The position numbers and the translations under genes are program-made. Below, piece by piece: positions 18,707-26,946 of a DNA stretch of 64,000 bases. Numbering within the stretch: position 1 is the stretch's first letter; each line of letters starts with the position of its first letter. Where the stretch lies: the NCBI RefSeq assembly GCF_023149035.1, contig NZ_JAHXMY010000001.1, positions 620,001 through 684,000 of the forward strand, written 5' to 3'. The stretch comes from Microbacterium sp. EYE_78. Its GTDB lineage: Bacteria > Actinomycetota > Actinomycetes > Actinomycetales > Microbacteriaceae. The notes under the pieces were generated by a model. The model had not been told where the DNA came from, made no database searches, and worked only from the letters and a program-made list of their open reading frames with translations.

Positions 18707-19447
18707 ATGGCTTCTGGAACCGATCTGCCAGCGGTGCTGCTGTCGAGCGGTATCGGGCTCGCGATCGTCGGTGCGTTCGTGGGCCTGCTGGTCTGGGACG
18801 CACGACGGAGGAAGTCACCATCCGTCCTTCTCGACGTCGTCGCGGCGATGGCACGCGTGTGGGTGGCGTTCGTGATCGTCGGAGCCGCGTTCCTGATCAT
18901 CCGCGGGGTGTCGGATGCCTCCTACGACGTCGACGCGATGCCGATCTCCATGGCGTGGCCGACGAGCCTGCCGTGTCACACGAGCGGCTACGAGCCCACC
19001 GGCGCAACCGAGCTGTACTGCGCCCGCACCGACTCCGCCCACGCCACCGTCCTTGGGCTCGAGGGCGGACTGCGCGCTCTCCTCACGGCCGGGGATGTGC
19101 TCTCGCTACTCGTGGTCGGCGTTCCGGGCCTCGTGATCGCGGTGCTGAGTCAGCGCGCCGCCGAAGGAGCCGCGTTCGCGGCGAGGACGTCCCGATGGCT
19201 GCTCATCAGCGCGATCATCGTGCTCGTCGCAGGGACGCTCGGCCAGACCCTGACGGACATCGGGTCGACCCTCGTCGCGCAGGAAGTGCTCCCTCCGTCG
19301 GACACGGATGTCGCGGTGGCCGCGGGGAGGACGTTCAGCATCGCCCCACCCCTCTGGCCGGTCGGTGTTGCGCTGGGGTTGGGCGCGCTGAGCGTGATCT
19401 TCCGACAGGGCGCGCGATTGCAGCGCGAGACCGAAGGGTTGGTGTGA
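18707..19447 (+). CDS. Four-helix membrane protein, DUF2975-like, first of three
   Basis: A 246-residue integral membrane protein with about four transmembrane helices. An extracellular loop of about 50 residues between helices 2 and 3 holds two cysteines (LPCHTSGYEPTGATELYCART) that could form a disulfide. It ends in GARLQRETEGLV, a tail nearly repeated in the next two genes (GSRLQHDVRGLV, GERLQRDTEGLV). The architecture and the downstream HTH gene resemble DUF2975 proteins. The ATG chosen follows GGGGGTG; an in-frame ATG at 18686 inside the operator region is possible. Function unknown. Confidence 0.75.
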   Translation: MASGTDLPAVLLSSGIGLAIVGAFVGLLVWDARRRKSPSVLLDVVAAMARVWVAFVIVGAAFLIIRGVSDASYDVDAMPISMAWPTSLPCHTSGYEPTGATELYCARTDSAHATVLGLEGGLRALLTAGDVLSLLVVGVPGLVIAVLSQRAAEGAAFAARTSRWLLISAIIVLVAGTLGQTLTDIGSTLVAQEVLPPSDTDVAVAAGRTFSIAPPLWPVGVALGLGALSVIFRQGARLQRETEGLV

Positions 19448-19448
19448 C

Positions 19449-20213
19449 GTGGCACGGTGGATGCTGATCGTCGGGGCGGTGCTCGTCGTCATCCTGATTG
19501 TGGGGACGATCTTCGCCTTCGCGCTGGCGACCGCGAAGAAGCAGCGGGCAGGGCAGGACACCACGACACTGGTGCGCGTCACGCGCGTGGTGGCCGTCGT
19601 CTGGGCGGGAGTCGCCGCCGTCGGAGCGGCCATCGCCCTGCTGACCGCGTTGCTGGCTCCAGGCGTCGCCATCACGATGCCGATCCGCGAGTTCTGGCCT
19701 CAGCTGCCCGACACCGTGCAGCTCGACGCGGACACCGTGCGGCGAGTGTCCGGCGGGTTCACGGAGGTGACCCTCACGGTCGAAGGTCTCGACGCGACGT
19801 CGCGCGTCCTCTGGGCGTTGAGCCAGGCGATCACCTGGGTGATCCCCGGCTTCGTCGCACTCTTCGTCGCGGTCACCTGTTCGCGCCTCCTGTCGGGCGC
19901 GGCGTTCACCCCGGTCGTCGCCAAGATGGCCGTCACCACGGGAACGATCATCGCGCTCGGCGGCGTCACGGCGCAGGTCATAGGGGACATCGCCGGGAGC
20001 ATCGCGTCGACGCAGCTCTTCGGCACGAAGGGCGGCGGCTGGGAGGGTGACTTCCCGGGCATCGACAACGTCTTCGACGCGTGGCTGCCCTCCGCCAACG
20101 TCCAGATCTCGTTCCCCTTCTGGCCGATCGCGGTCGGGCTCGCCTTCGCCGTCCTCGCCGCGATCCTCCGCTACGGCTCGCGGCTGCAGCACGACGTCCG
20201 GGGGCTCGTCTGA
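19449..20213 (+). CDS. Four-helix membrane protein, DUF2975-like, second of three
   Basis: A 254-residue membrane protein with four hydrophobic segments in the same arrangement as its neighbours, including an LLSGAAFTPVVAKM segment before helix 3. In DUF2975-type proteins a similar G-x-x-F stretch precedes the third helix. The C-terminal tail GSRLQHDVRGLV matches the family pattern. The GTG start is one base after the previous stop, and the end overlaps the next start by one base. It has no cysteine pair in the external loop. It probably forms a complex with the two neighbours; this is inference from gene order and similarity. Confidence 0.75.
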   Translation: MARWMLIVGAVLVVILIVGTIFAFALATAKKQRAGQDTTTLVRVTRVVAVVWAGVAAVGAAIALLTALLAPGVAITMPIREFWPQLPDTVQLDADTVRRVSGGFTEVTLTVEGLDATSRVLWALSQAITWVIPGFVALFVAVTCSRLLSGAAFTPVVAKMAVTTGTIIALGGVTAQVIGDIAGSIASTQLFGTKGGGWEGDFPGIDNVFDAWLPSANVQISFPFWPIAVGLAFAVLAAILRYGSRLQHDVRGLV

Positions 20214-20797
20214 TGGCCGCCACGACTCGACCCTCGGGAGCGCTCGACCTCATCGTCTTCGGCGTCGCCGCCTCGGTCGCGGCCCTGGCCGTCGCGGCCT
20301 CCCGCATCACCGAGATCCTGAGTCCCGGCGGGCCGTCCGTCACGCTCGAGGCGGAGGCGGCGTCGGCCTCGCTCGGGCTGACGGCCGGCGCGACGGTGGA
20401 GGCGATCGTCGTTCGCGCGCCCGACCTCGGTGCGGGAGGCCGCGCCTGGATGATCGCGGCGGTCCTGGTCGCGGCCAGCGCGGCGATCGTCGTCGCGGCG
20501 GCGCTCATGCGGGTCGCGCTCGCGGTCCGCCGGGGGCGCGTCTTCACCGGCGGCGCGACACGCGCCCTGACCGTCATCGCCGGCACACTGATGGTCGCCG
20601 TGTTCGCATGGCCGATCGTGGACGGCATGGGGCGTCAGCACGCTGCGCAATCCCTCGGCATCCGGTTCGAGACGCTGTCGATGCTCGATCTGCTCCCTCT
20701 GCTGCCGCTCCTCCTCGCCGCGGTAGCCGCGGCGGTGCTGGCCGCCGCCTTCGCACAGGGCGAGCGGCTGCAGCGCGACACCGAGGGACTCGTGTGA
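20213..20797 (+). CDS. Four-helix membrane protein, DUF2975-like, third of three
   Basis: A 194-residue, four-helix membrane protein and the shortest of the triplet. The motif VRRGRVFTGGATRALTV before helix 3 is the clearest DUF2975-like signature in the set, and the protein ends GERLQRDTEGLV. The ATG overlaps the previous stop (TGATG), and its stop overlaps the GTG of the HTH gene, a translational coupling typical of DUF2975/HTH pairs in actinobacteria. Function unknown. Confidence 0.78.
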   Translation: MAATTRPSGALDLIVFGVAASVAALAVAASRITEILSPGGPSVTLEAEAASASLGLTAGATVEAIVVRAPDLGAGGRAWMIAAVLVAASAAIVVAAALMRVALAVRRGRVFTGGATRALTVIAGTLMVAVFAWPIVDGMGRQHAAQSLGIRFETLSMLDLLPLLPLLLAAVAAAVLAAAFAQGERLQRDTEGLV

Positions 20798-21024
20798 GCC
20801 CGGCCGAAGAGGACGAACTCACCGGCATCCACTGCCGCCTCGACGAGCTGCTCGCCGAGCGCGGCATGACGCTGACCCGACTGTCCGAGATCGTCGGCGT
20901 CTCGGTCGTGAACCTGTCGATCCTCAAGAACGACCGCGCCCGCGCGATCCGGTACTCGACGCTGTCCGCGATCTGCCGCGCCCTCGACTGCGAGGTCGGC
21001 GACCTGCTCGTCCGCGCGGACTGA
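20794..21024 (+). CDS. Small XRE/YozG-type HTH regulator
   Basis: A 76-residue single-domain helix-turn-helix protein. The recognition unit is MTLTRLSEIVGVSVVNLSIL followed by KNDRARAIRYSTLSAICRAL, the pattern of short Cro/CI-type regulators such as YozG. It has no sensor domain. It is the last gene of the membrane-protein operon, coupled by GTGA, and would be expected to autoregulate that operon through the inverted heptamers upstream of the first gene. Regulator identity is firm; the target is inferred. Confidence 0.88.
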   Translation: MSPAEEDELTGIHCRLDELLAERGMTLTRLSEIVGVSVVNLSILKNDRARAIRYSTLSAICRALDCEVGDLLVRAD

Positions 21025-21052
21025 GCCGCGGCATCCTGCCCGGCCGCTGCCG

Positions 21053-21751
21053 TCACCCGATCGGGATCGCCTCACCGCCGACGACGCCGAGCGTCAGCGT
21101 CGCGTCGCGGTCGACCTGCGCCTCGGGATCCAGGTTCGCGACGGTCAGCTGCGGACCCATGTCCATCGTGCAGACCTGGTCGGCGGCCGACTTCGCGAAC
21201 GTGACGACGACGGATGCCGGCGAGGCCACTGTCACGGCCTCGATCACCGGCAGGCATGTCGACGACCCCCACGTCAATACGGCGATCGCGTGGTCGCCGA
21301 TCCATCCGGCGGAGGGGGTGAACTCCTCGACCGACCCACCGGCGTACGCGGCCAGGTCGATGTCGGCGCGCGCATCGCCCTGCGAGACCGAGACCCGCGC
21401 CCCGTCGGCCGGCTCGATCCCGGCAGGCACCGGCACCGCGAGCGGCTGCGGCACCAGGTCGTCGGTGCACGCGTCCGCCTCGGGCTCGCGCAGCGTCACC
21501 TCCACCGCACCGTCGGCGTTCGTCACCTCACCCAGCTCGGGCGTGCAGGACGAGCTGCCGTAGGTCACCACCGCGATCATCGATCCGCCGTCGAGCCAGC
21601 CGGCGTCCACCTGCCAGGCGGGGGCGATGTCCGGGGTGCCGGTGTCGGGCGCAGTGCCTCCCGGGCCGGCAGCTCCCGGGGTGGCGCACCCGGCGAGCGC
21701 GGTGATCAGCAGGACGGTCGCGCCGAGGGCGGCGAGCAGGCGAGGGCGCAT
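21053..21751 (-). CDS. Secreted lipoprotein with internal duplication
   Basis: A 232-residue protein with a signal peptide and lipobox LAGC (cysteine near residue 22), so it should be a lipid-anchored outer-face protein. After a Gly/Pro/Thr-rich linker come two similar halves of about 85 residues, beginning GWLDGGSMIAVVTYGSSSC and GWIGDHAIAVLTWGSSTC. Each has a second cysteine about 28-33 residues later (EADACTDDL, ADQVCTMDM), so each half probably carries one disulfide. No family name was recognised. It is convergent with the HTH gene and downstream of cardiolipin synthase on the same strand. Confidence 0.75.
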   Translation of the reverse strand: MRPRLLAALGATVLLITALAGCATPGAAGPGGTAPDTGTPDIAPAWQVDAGWLDGGSMIAVVTYGSSSCTPELGEVTNADGAVEVTLREPEADACTDDLVPQPLAVPVPAGIEPADGARVSVSQGDARADIDLAAYAGGSVEEFTPSAGWIGDHAIAVLTWGSSTCLPVIEAVTVASPASVVVTFAKSAADQVCTMDMGPQLTVANLDPEAQVDRDATLTLGVVGGEAIPIG

Positions 21752-21771
21752 GGGGGGTCCTTTCCGAGAAC

Positions 21772-21787
21772 GGATGCCGCGGCATCC
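21772..21787. repeat. 16-bp perfect palindrome
   Basis: GGATGCCGCGGCATCC, two copies of the abundant GGATGCC heptamer head to head, 20 bases upstream of the lipoprotein start and downstream of cardiolipin synthase. It may act as the terminator for the latter. Confidence 0.5.
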
Positions 21788-21819
21788 ACCCCGTCAGTGT
21801 CGCCGTGCCGCGGATCGTC

Positions 21820-23289
21820 TCACTGCAGCGCCGAGGTGAGGCGGGCGAGGTTGTCGAGGACGACCGAGCGGATGGGGCGACGCTCCCACTCCTCGATGGT
21901 CAGCTCGCGCGACATGCGCCGGTACTGGTCCTCGACGTCGCGCAGCTGCTCGACGAACTCTCCCCCGCGCACGAGCATCGTGACCTCGAGGTTCAGACCG
22001 AACGAGCGCATGTCCATGTTGCTCGAGCCGACCACGGCGACCTCGTCGTCGATCGACATCGACTTGGAGTGCAGGATGTACGGCTTCTTGTACATCCAGA
22101 TCTTCACGCCGGTGGCGAGCAGCTGCTCGTAGTAGCTGCGCTGCGCATGGTAGACCATCGCCTGGTCGCCCTCTTCGGAGACGAACAGCTCCACCTCGAC
22201 ACCACGGTGGCAGGCGGTCTGGATCGCAAGCAGCAGGCCCTCGTCAGGGACGAAGTACGGACTGACCATGACGATCTTGCGCTTCGCGGCGAAGATGAGC
22301 GAGAGGAACAGCTTCAGGTTGTTCTCGTATTCGAATCCCGGGCCGCTCGGGACGATCTGACAGTCCAGGTCGCCGGACCCGGCATCCGTCGAGAAGTCCG
22401 ACTCGACGACGAACACCTCACCCGTCTCGCCGTACCAGTCGCTCACGAACACGGCGGCGAGGGATGCGACGACCGGGCCGTCGACGCGGACCATGAGGTC
22501 CACCCACTGCAGGCCGCGGCGGATGTTCTTCTTCAGGTTGTAGCTGCGATCGGTGACATTCTGCGAGCCGACGAAGCCGACCACACCATCCACAACCACG
22601 AGCTTGCGGTGGTTGCGGAGGTCCGGACGCTGGTAGCGACCCTTGAACGGCTGCACCGGCAGCATGAGATGCCAGTCCGCGCCCATCTTCTCGAGCCGGG
22701 CGACCGTTTTGCGGTAGTTCGGCTTCCACCGGTTGGCCCAGTGGTCGAGCAGCACTCGAACCGTGACACCTCGGGCCGCCGCACGCTCCAGCGCCGCGAA
22801 CATGACCTCGGTCGAGGCATCCGCCTGGAAGATGTAGAACTCGACGTGGACGTAGCGCTGCGCCGCGTCGATCTCGGCAGCCATTGCGTCGAGGCTGTCC
22901 TGGTAATCCGAGATGATCTGGGCGCCGTTGTCACCGGCGATCGGGAGCGCGCCGAGGTTGCGGTTCAGGGTCACCAGCTGGGTGAACCACTCCGGGGCGT
23001 TCGGGCGCAGGGTGCCGAAATCGAGGTCCGAGCTCGCGGCGCGGAACGCGTCGTTGATGGACTCCTGCTGCTTGCGGCGCTTGCGCGGAAGCCGCGGGTT
23101 GCCGATCAGCAGGAACAGCAGGATGCCGATGAACGGGATGAAGTAGATCGCGAGCAGCCAGGCCATGGCTGCCGTCGGCCGGCGATAGCGCGGGACGATG
23201 AAGACGGCGACCAGGCGCACCGAGATGTCGAAGGCGAGGACCAAAACGACCCACCACGTCCACGTCCAGTCGACGCTGATGCTGACCAC
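21820..23289 (-). CDS. cls: Cardiolipin synthase (PLD family)
   Basis: A 489-residue membrane phospholipase-D-type enzyme. Two N-terminal transmembrane helices (residues about 10-32 and 41-62) are followed by two HKD domains with motifs HRKLVVVDG and HSKSMSIDD, each followed by the expected GS-N stretch (GSQNV, GSSNMDMRS). It makes cardiolipin from two phosphatidylglycerol molecules or a related transphosphatidylation. The start is GTG with GGGGGG just upstream; length is normal for the family. It is transcribed alone. Confidence 0.93.
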   Translation of the reverse strand: MVSISVDWTWTWWVVLVLAFDISVRLVAVFIVPRYRRPTAAMAWLLAIYFIPFIGILLFLLIGNPRLPRKRRKQQESINDAFRAASSDLDFGTLRPNAPEWFTQLVTLNRNLGALPIAGDNGAQIISDYQDSLDAMAAEIDAAQRYVHVEFYIFQADASTEVMFAALERAAARGVTVRVLLDHWANRWKPNYRKTVARLEKMGADWHLMLPVQPFKGRYQRPDLRNHRKLVVVDGVVGFVGSQNVTDRSYNLKKNIRRGLQWVDLMVRVDGPVVASLAAVFVSDWYGETGEVFVVESDFSTDAGSGDLDCQIVPSGPGFEYENNLKLFLSLIFAAKRKIVMVSPYFVPDEGLLLAIQTACHRGVEVELFVSEEGDQAMVYHAQRSYYEQLLATGVKIWMYKKPYILHSKSMSIDDEVAVVGSSNMDMRSFGLNLEVTMLVRGGEFVEQLRDVEDQYRRMSRELTIEEWERRPIRSVVLDNLARLTSALQ

Positions 23290-23329
23290 GTGCCCCCCAG
23301 ACTCCCGAGGTCAGCCTAGCAATCGCCCG

Positions 23330-23509
23330 TCAACCGGCGATTTCGTCGCGCGGGGGCAGGCCGCGCTTGCGCCGCTCCTCGGCTTCGACCTTGGCGTAGG
23401 CCTTCCGCTCGGTGCGGTCCATCCGGATGATGCTGCGCAGCACGAAGAAGAGCAGACCCGCGACGACGAGCGTCGGGATCAGGCTCCAGAAGACAGCACC
23501 CCAGTCCAT
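23330..23509 (-). CDS. Small single-pass membrane protein
   Basis: A 59-residue protein, MDWGAVFWSLIPTLVVAGLL at the N-terminus, then a charged helix (DRTERKAYAKVEAEERRKRG). One transmembrane segment (about residues 5-26) with a basic cytoplasmic tail. TACGAT lies six bases before the ATG, supporting a leaderless mRNA and the reality of this short gene. Proteins of this size and pattern are widespread hypothetical proteins in Microbacteriaceae; function unknown. Confidence 0.7.
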   Translation of the reverse strand: MDWGAVFWSLIPTLVVAGLLFFVLRSIIRMDRTERKAYAKVEAEERRKRGLPPRDEIAG

Positions 23510-23515
23510 GCCTCC

Positions 23516-23521
23516 ATCGTA
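23516..23521 (-). promoter_or_regulatory. -10 box for leaderless small membrane protein
   Basis: TACGAT, six bases upstream of the ATG at 23509. Confidence 0.45.
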
Positions 23522-23670
23522 ATCGGCGACGGCTGCGCGGCGGCCCAGGACGAATCGGGCCGAGGTCGATCCGCATCACGACGTTCTCCACCTCCGGCAT
23601 CCCGAGGACTCGCTCCCCAGCCCGCCATGCGCCAGGGCCGGCGTTCCCCGCGGGCGCCCATCGTGGGGCG

Positions 23671-24765
23671 ATGTCGACCATCGTCACCGCCGCGGATGCC
23701 GCGCACTTCCTCGCCCTCGTCCCCCGCCTCCTCGGGTTCACCCCGACCGAGAGCCTCGTCGTCGTGCCTCTGGCGCGAGGTCGCAGTCTCGGCGCCATGC
23801 GCGTGGACCTCCCGCCCGACTGCGCACACCTCGACGCGACGGCGTCGACCGTCGTCGGCCTACTCTGCCGGGTCGGGGGCGCCGACTCGTTCGCCGCCGT
23901 CGTCTTCACCGACGCCCCGGCCACCAATCCGCTGCCGGGTGCGGACCTCGCCGAGGCCCTCGAACGATCGGCGGATGCCTGCGGTCTCGGTGTCGTCGAC
24001 GTCCTGACGGTCGCGGGGACGGGCTGGGGCTCGCACTTCGACGGCCAGCTCCCCCCAGGCGGGCGTCCGTTGGACGAGATCCGACGGCGCCTGCCGCCGC
24101 CCACTGGGGACCAGAACGACGGCGCCGACCTTCCGCCGGTCGAGGCCGCCGCGGTCGCCGGGGTGGACGCCGCCGTCGCGTCGCTCGAGGCCGCGCTCAC
24201 CGTCCTCTGCGGCATCCCCGCCGCGGGCGCCGGGGCGGCACGCATCGACCCTGCGGCGCTCGAGGCCGCCTGCGCGCTCGACGATCTGCCCGCGCTCTAC
24301 GAAGACGCCCTGACATGGGATGCCGCATCCCTCGACCCCATGCACGTCGCCGTCCTGTCGTGGTGCCTCGCGCGGCCCTCGCTGCGCGACGTCGGCATCG
24401 TGCAGTGGGCGAGCGACCGCTCGGGCGGCGACACCGCCCTCGACGCCCAGCGGCGCTGGGAGGACGGCGAGGAGTACCCCGCCGACCTGGCATCGGTCAT
24501 GTGGGGCGAGGGCCCACGACCCGATCCGCGGCGACTGGAACGGGCCCTCGAGCTGGTGCGGCACGTCGCCGCGCGGACGCCCGAACGCCACCGCGCCGGC
24601 GCCCTCGCGACTGCCGGGTGGCTCGCTTGGTCGCTCGGCAGATCGACCCACGCCGACCGTCACGCGGCCGAGGCGCTCGACCTCGACCCCACCCACGGTC
24701 TCGCCGAGATCGTGCGATCGTTCGTCGCGGCCGCGCACCTGCCGGATTGGGCGTTCCGCCGGTGA
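23671..24765 (+). CDS. DUF4192 family protein
   Basis: A 364-residue cytoplasmic protein. The start TAADAAHFLALVPRLLGFTP followed by TESLVVVPLARG is the DUF4192 signature of actinobacteria; the family has no established function. The C-terminal third (after about residue 240) is helical with TPERHRAGALATAGWLAWSLG and looks like a short tetratricopeptide-type repeat region common to the family. CATCGT six bases before the ATG hints at leaderless translation. It is a single-gene unit that ends at a hairpin facing the next gene. Confidence 0.8.
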   Translation: MSTIVTAADAAHFLALVPRLLGFTPTESLVVVPLARGRSLGAMRVDLPPDCAHLDATASTVVGLLCRVGGADSFAAVVFTDAPATNPLPGADLAEALERSADACGLGVVDVLTVAGTGWGSHFDGQLPPGGRPLDEIRRRLPPPTGDQNDGADLPPVEAAAVAGVDAAVASLEAALTVLCGIPAAGAGAARIDPAALEAACALDDLPALYEDALTWDAASLDPMHVAVLSWCLARPSLRDVGIVQWASDRSGGDTALDAQRRWEDGEEYPADLASVMWGEGPRPDPRRLERALELVRHVAARTPERHRAGALATAGWLAWSLGRSTHADRHAAEALDLDPTHGLAEIVRSFVAAAHLPDWAFRR

Positions 24766-24792
24766 CGGAACCCCGAGGACGAGGCGCTCGCC

Positions 24793-24833
24793 GGGGCGAG
24801 GGAGACCGCGGCATCCACCGCGGCCCCCTCCCC
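24793..24833. terminator. Bidirectional terminator hairpin
   Basis: CCGCGG-CATCCA-CCGCGG inside outer GAGGG/CCCTC arms, between the ends of two convergent genes. Confidence 0.5.
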
Positions 24834-24835
24834 GA

Positions 24836-26845
24836 TCAGCGTTCGACGATCGCGAACCCGCCGGCCGGCACCACGACGGCACCGGTGCGATCGGTCCGCA
24901 CCCGGACCTCGCGACCCCGATCGTCGTAGACAGAAACATCGCCGTCGCCGACCTGCACGCGCTCGGGCGATCGTGACGCCGAGTGCACCAACTCCGCGCG
25001 CGCGTCATCGCCACCGAGCACGAGACGCGACACGAACGGGCGGACGAGGATGCCGTCCAGCTGCAGATCGCCCTTCGTCGACTCGACGCGCAGCTGATCA
25101 CGCGACCCGACGAGCGCCTTCTGGAGGGTGTGCGGGTGCATCGCCCCCGCCGTCGGCGAGATGCCCTGCGCCGGGCCGCGCAACCGCAACGTCCCCACCC
25201 GCGAGCGGTCGCTCGTCCAGATCGATGCGGTGCGCTCGCCGACCTCGGACCACACCACCGGCTCGATCCACCGCGCGGTGTCTGACGTTCCGACGTCGAA
25301 GACGGCGGCGTCGCCGCGCGACAGCGTCAGCTTGTCGCCCGACCAGCTGGACTCGCCGGTCCACGACTCGGGAGTGGAGATCTCACCCGACGTACGGACG
25401 GCGTCCTCCGCCTCCACCCAGGACAGCCCGTCCCGATCGACGACCTCGGTCAGCGCGACGGCCTGCTCGCGGACATCCGGGTGGGCGTCGAGGGCGAGGG
25501 CGGTGAGCAGACCGTGGATCGTCGACTCCGCGCCGCTGTTGCGGTTGACGGTGCCGTCGGGCTGCAGCCCGTCGAAGGTGACGCCCGTCGCGGGGTCGTA
25601 CATGCGCTGCCCCGCGTGGTTGGCACCGAAGAACCAAGCCGCCTGCATGGCGGCGAGGTCCTCGAACCCCTCCGACCCGGTCGCGTCGGCGACCCCCAGC
25701 AGCGACTGCACCCGCGAGTCGGCACCGTAGGCGATCTGGACCCGGTCGAACGGACTCGGGTTCCAGCCGTTGTCGGGACCGCCCGCCGTCAGCAGCGTGG
25801 GTGTGAAGGTCGCCGCGTCGGCGACGGCGGGCCGAGCGAGCGACCGATCGCCGAGGGTGACGGATGCCGCGGCGAGCGCCGCCGGCATCTGCGACCCCCA
25901 GGCGTGCCAGATCGCGGGCGACTCCGCCCAGGGCAGCACCGCGTTGTACGGCCATTCGTTCGCCGAGCCGTCCGACATCGCGGCGATGCCCTTCGCGAGC
26001 TGACGCAGCGCGGTCGCGGCCTTGCCGTCCGGACCCGCCTCGACACGCGCGGCGAGGCCGAGCACCGCTTCGGCCGAGGCATCCGCCCCGTTCGTGATCA
26101 GCCACGCCGGGACGCGTTTGCCGTCCGAGACCGTCCATTCGCCGTACCGGGTCAGGACCTGACGGTTGAGGGCGTCGAGGGACAGGTCGAAGCGGTCGTC
26201 GAGGAAGTCGGCGAACTCGGGGTCCTCGTCCTTGAACGCGGCGTACCCCTCGCCGAGGGCCCAGAGCGTCCGCGCGAGCCAGTAGCTCGGACCGCTGTCC
26301 GACGGATCCGGCAGCTCGACCGGCTCGGGGGACGGGTTGAAGGTGCCGTCGGGCTGCATCCACAGGACGACGTTGCCGGCATCCGGACCGTCGGTGGTCT
26401 GGAAGTACGCGACCGACCGCAGCAGCTCGTAGGCCTTGTCTCGGCTGTCGTCGTCGCCCGTCTGCTCGAAGTGGCGGATGTAGACGATCGCGGCGCGGGT
26501 GATGTCGTCGGCGTTATAGGCGCCCTGACCCCAGTAGCCGGTCTCGGCGTCGAGGGGGCCACCGCCGACCCGTTCGAACGTGCCGCCGTCACGCGCGTCG
26601 GCGTAGGTCCACGGCATGACGAGGGCGGGCTCCTCGTCCTGGCGGTACGTGCTGTGCCCGTCGACGTCCTGCGGCGGGGTCGCCTCGTCGAGGAGGAAGT
26701 CGAGGTGCGCCAGGTTGGTGATCTGGTCGGATGCCGGTGCGGCGACGGCGGTGGTCGCTGTCGCGCCGAGCGGGACGGCGAGCGCGAGCGTGGCCAGCGC
26801 GGCGAGTCCGACGGTGCGCGCACGACGTTGTGCGAAGGTGGACAT
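24836..26845 (-). CDS. Secreted alpha/alpha-barrel protein, probable glycan-active enzyme
   Basis: A 669-residue exported protein. The signal peptide is residues 1 to about 37 (RR near the start, a hydrophobic core, AVAAPA cleavage site). Residues 40-440 are helix-rich with repeated Trp/Tyr motifs (WTYADARDGG, YWLARTLWALGEGY, WPYNAVLPWAES, NRNSGAESTIHGLL), the look of a six-hairpin glycosidase fold. The last 200 residues are beta-rich and may be a carbohydrate-binding or surface module. There is no LPXTG or lipobox. It is the last gene on this strand after GH130 and sugar ABC transporter genes, so it probably acts outside the cell on the glycan whose products are imported. No catalytic residues can be named. 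Confidence 0.65.
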   Translation of the reverse strand: MSTFAQRRARTVGLAALATLALAVPLGATATTAVAAPASDQITNLAHLDFLLDEATPPQDVDGHSTYRQDEEPALVMPWTYADARDGGTFERVGGGPLDAETGYWGQGAYNADDITRAAIVYIRHFEQTGDDDSRDKAYELLRSVAYFQTTDGPDAGNVVLWMQPDGTFNPSPEPVELPDPSDSGPSYWLARTLWALGEGYAAFKDEDPEFADFLDDRFDLSLDALNRQVLTRYGEWTVSDGKRVPAWLITNGADASAEAVLGLAARVEAGPDGKAATALRQLAKGIAAMSDGSANEWPYNAVLPWAESPAIWHAWGSQMPAALAAASVTLGDRSLARPAVADAATFTPTLLTAGGPDNGWNPSPFDRVQIAYGADSRVQSLLGVADATGSEGFEDLAAMQAAWFFGANHAGQRMYDPATGVTFDGLQPDGTVNRNSGAESTIHGLLTALALDAHPDVREQAVALTEVVDRDGLSWVEAEDAVRTSGEISTPESWTGESSWSGDKLTLSRGDAAVFDVGTSDTARWIEPVVWSEVGERTASIWTSDRSRVGTLRLRGPAQGISPTAGAMHPHTLQKALVGSRDQLRVESTKGDLQLDGILVRPFVSRLVLGGDDARAELVHSASRSPERVQVGDGDVSVYDDRGREVRVRTDRTGAVVVPAGGFAIVER

Positions 26846-26867
26846 GAGGGTCGTTCCTTTCGTTGCG

Positions 26868-26942
26868 GTGCCGTTCTCCGGATGAATCGAGCGATCTCAG
26901 CCCTCGCGGGCCGGGGCGGGCGATCCTTCCGGAGAACGGCAC
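26868..26942 (-). promoter_or_regulatory. 15-bp perfect inverted repeat between GH130 and secreted gene
   Basis: GTGCCGTTCTCCGGA and TCCGGAGAACGGCAC are separated by 45 bases. The first arm begins five bases after the GH130 stop codon in the direction of transcription. It could be an intercistronic stem-loop that limits read-through or protects the upstream message, or a pair of operator sites for the secreted gene. Confidence 0.55.
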
Positions 26943-26946
26943 GCGG

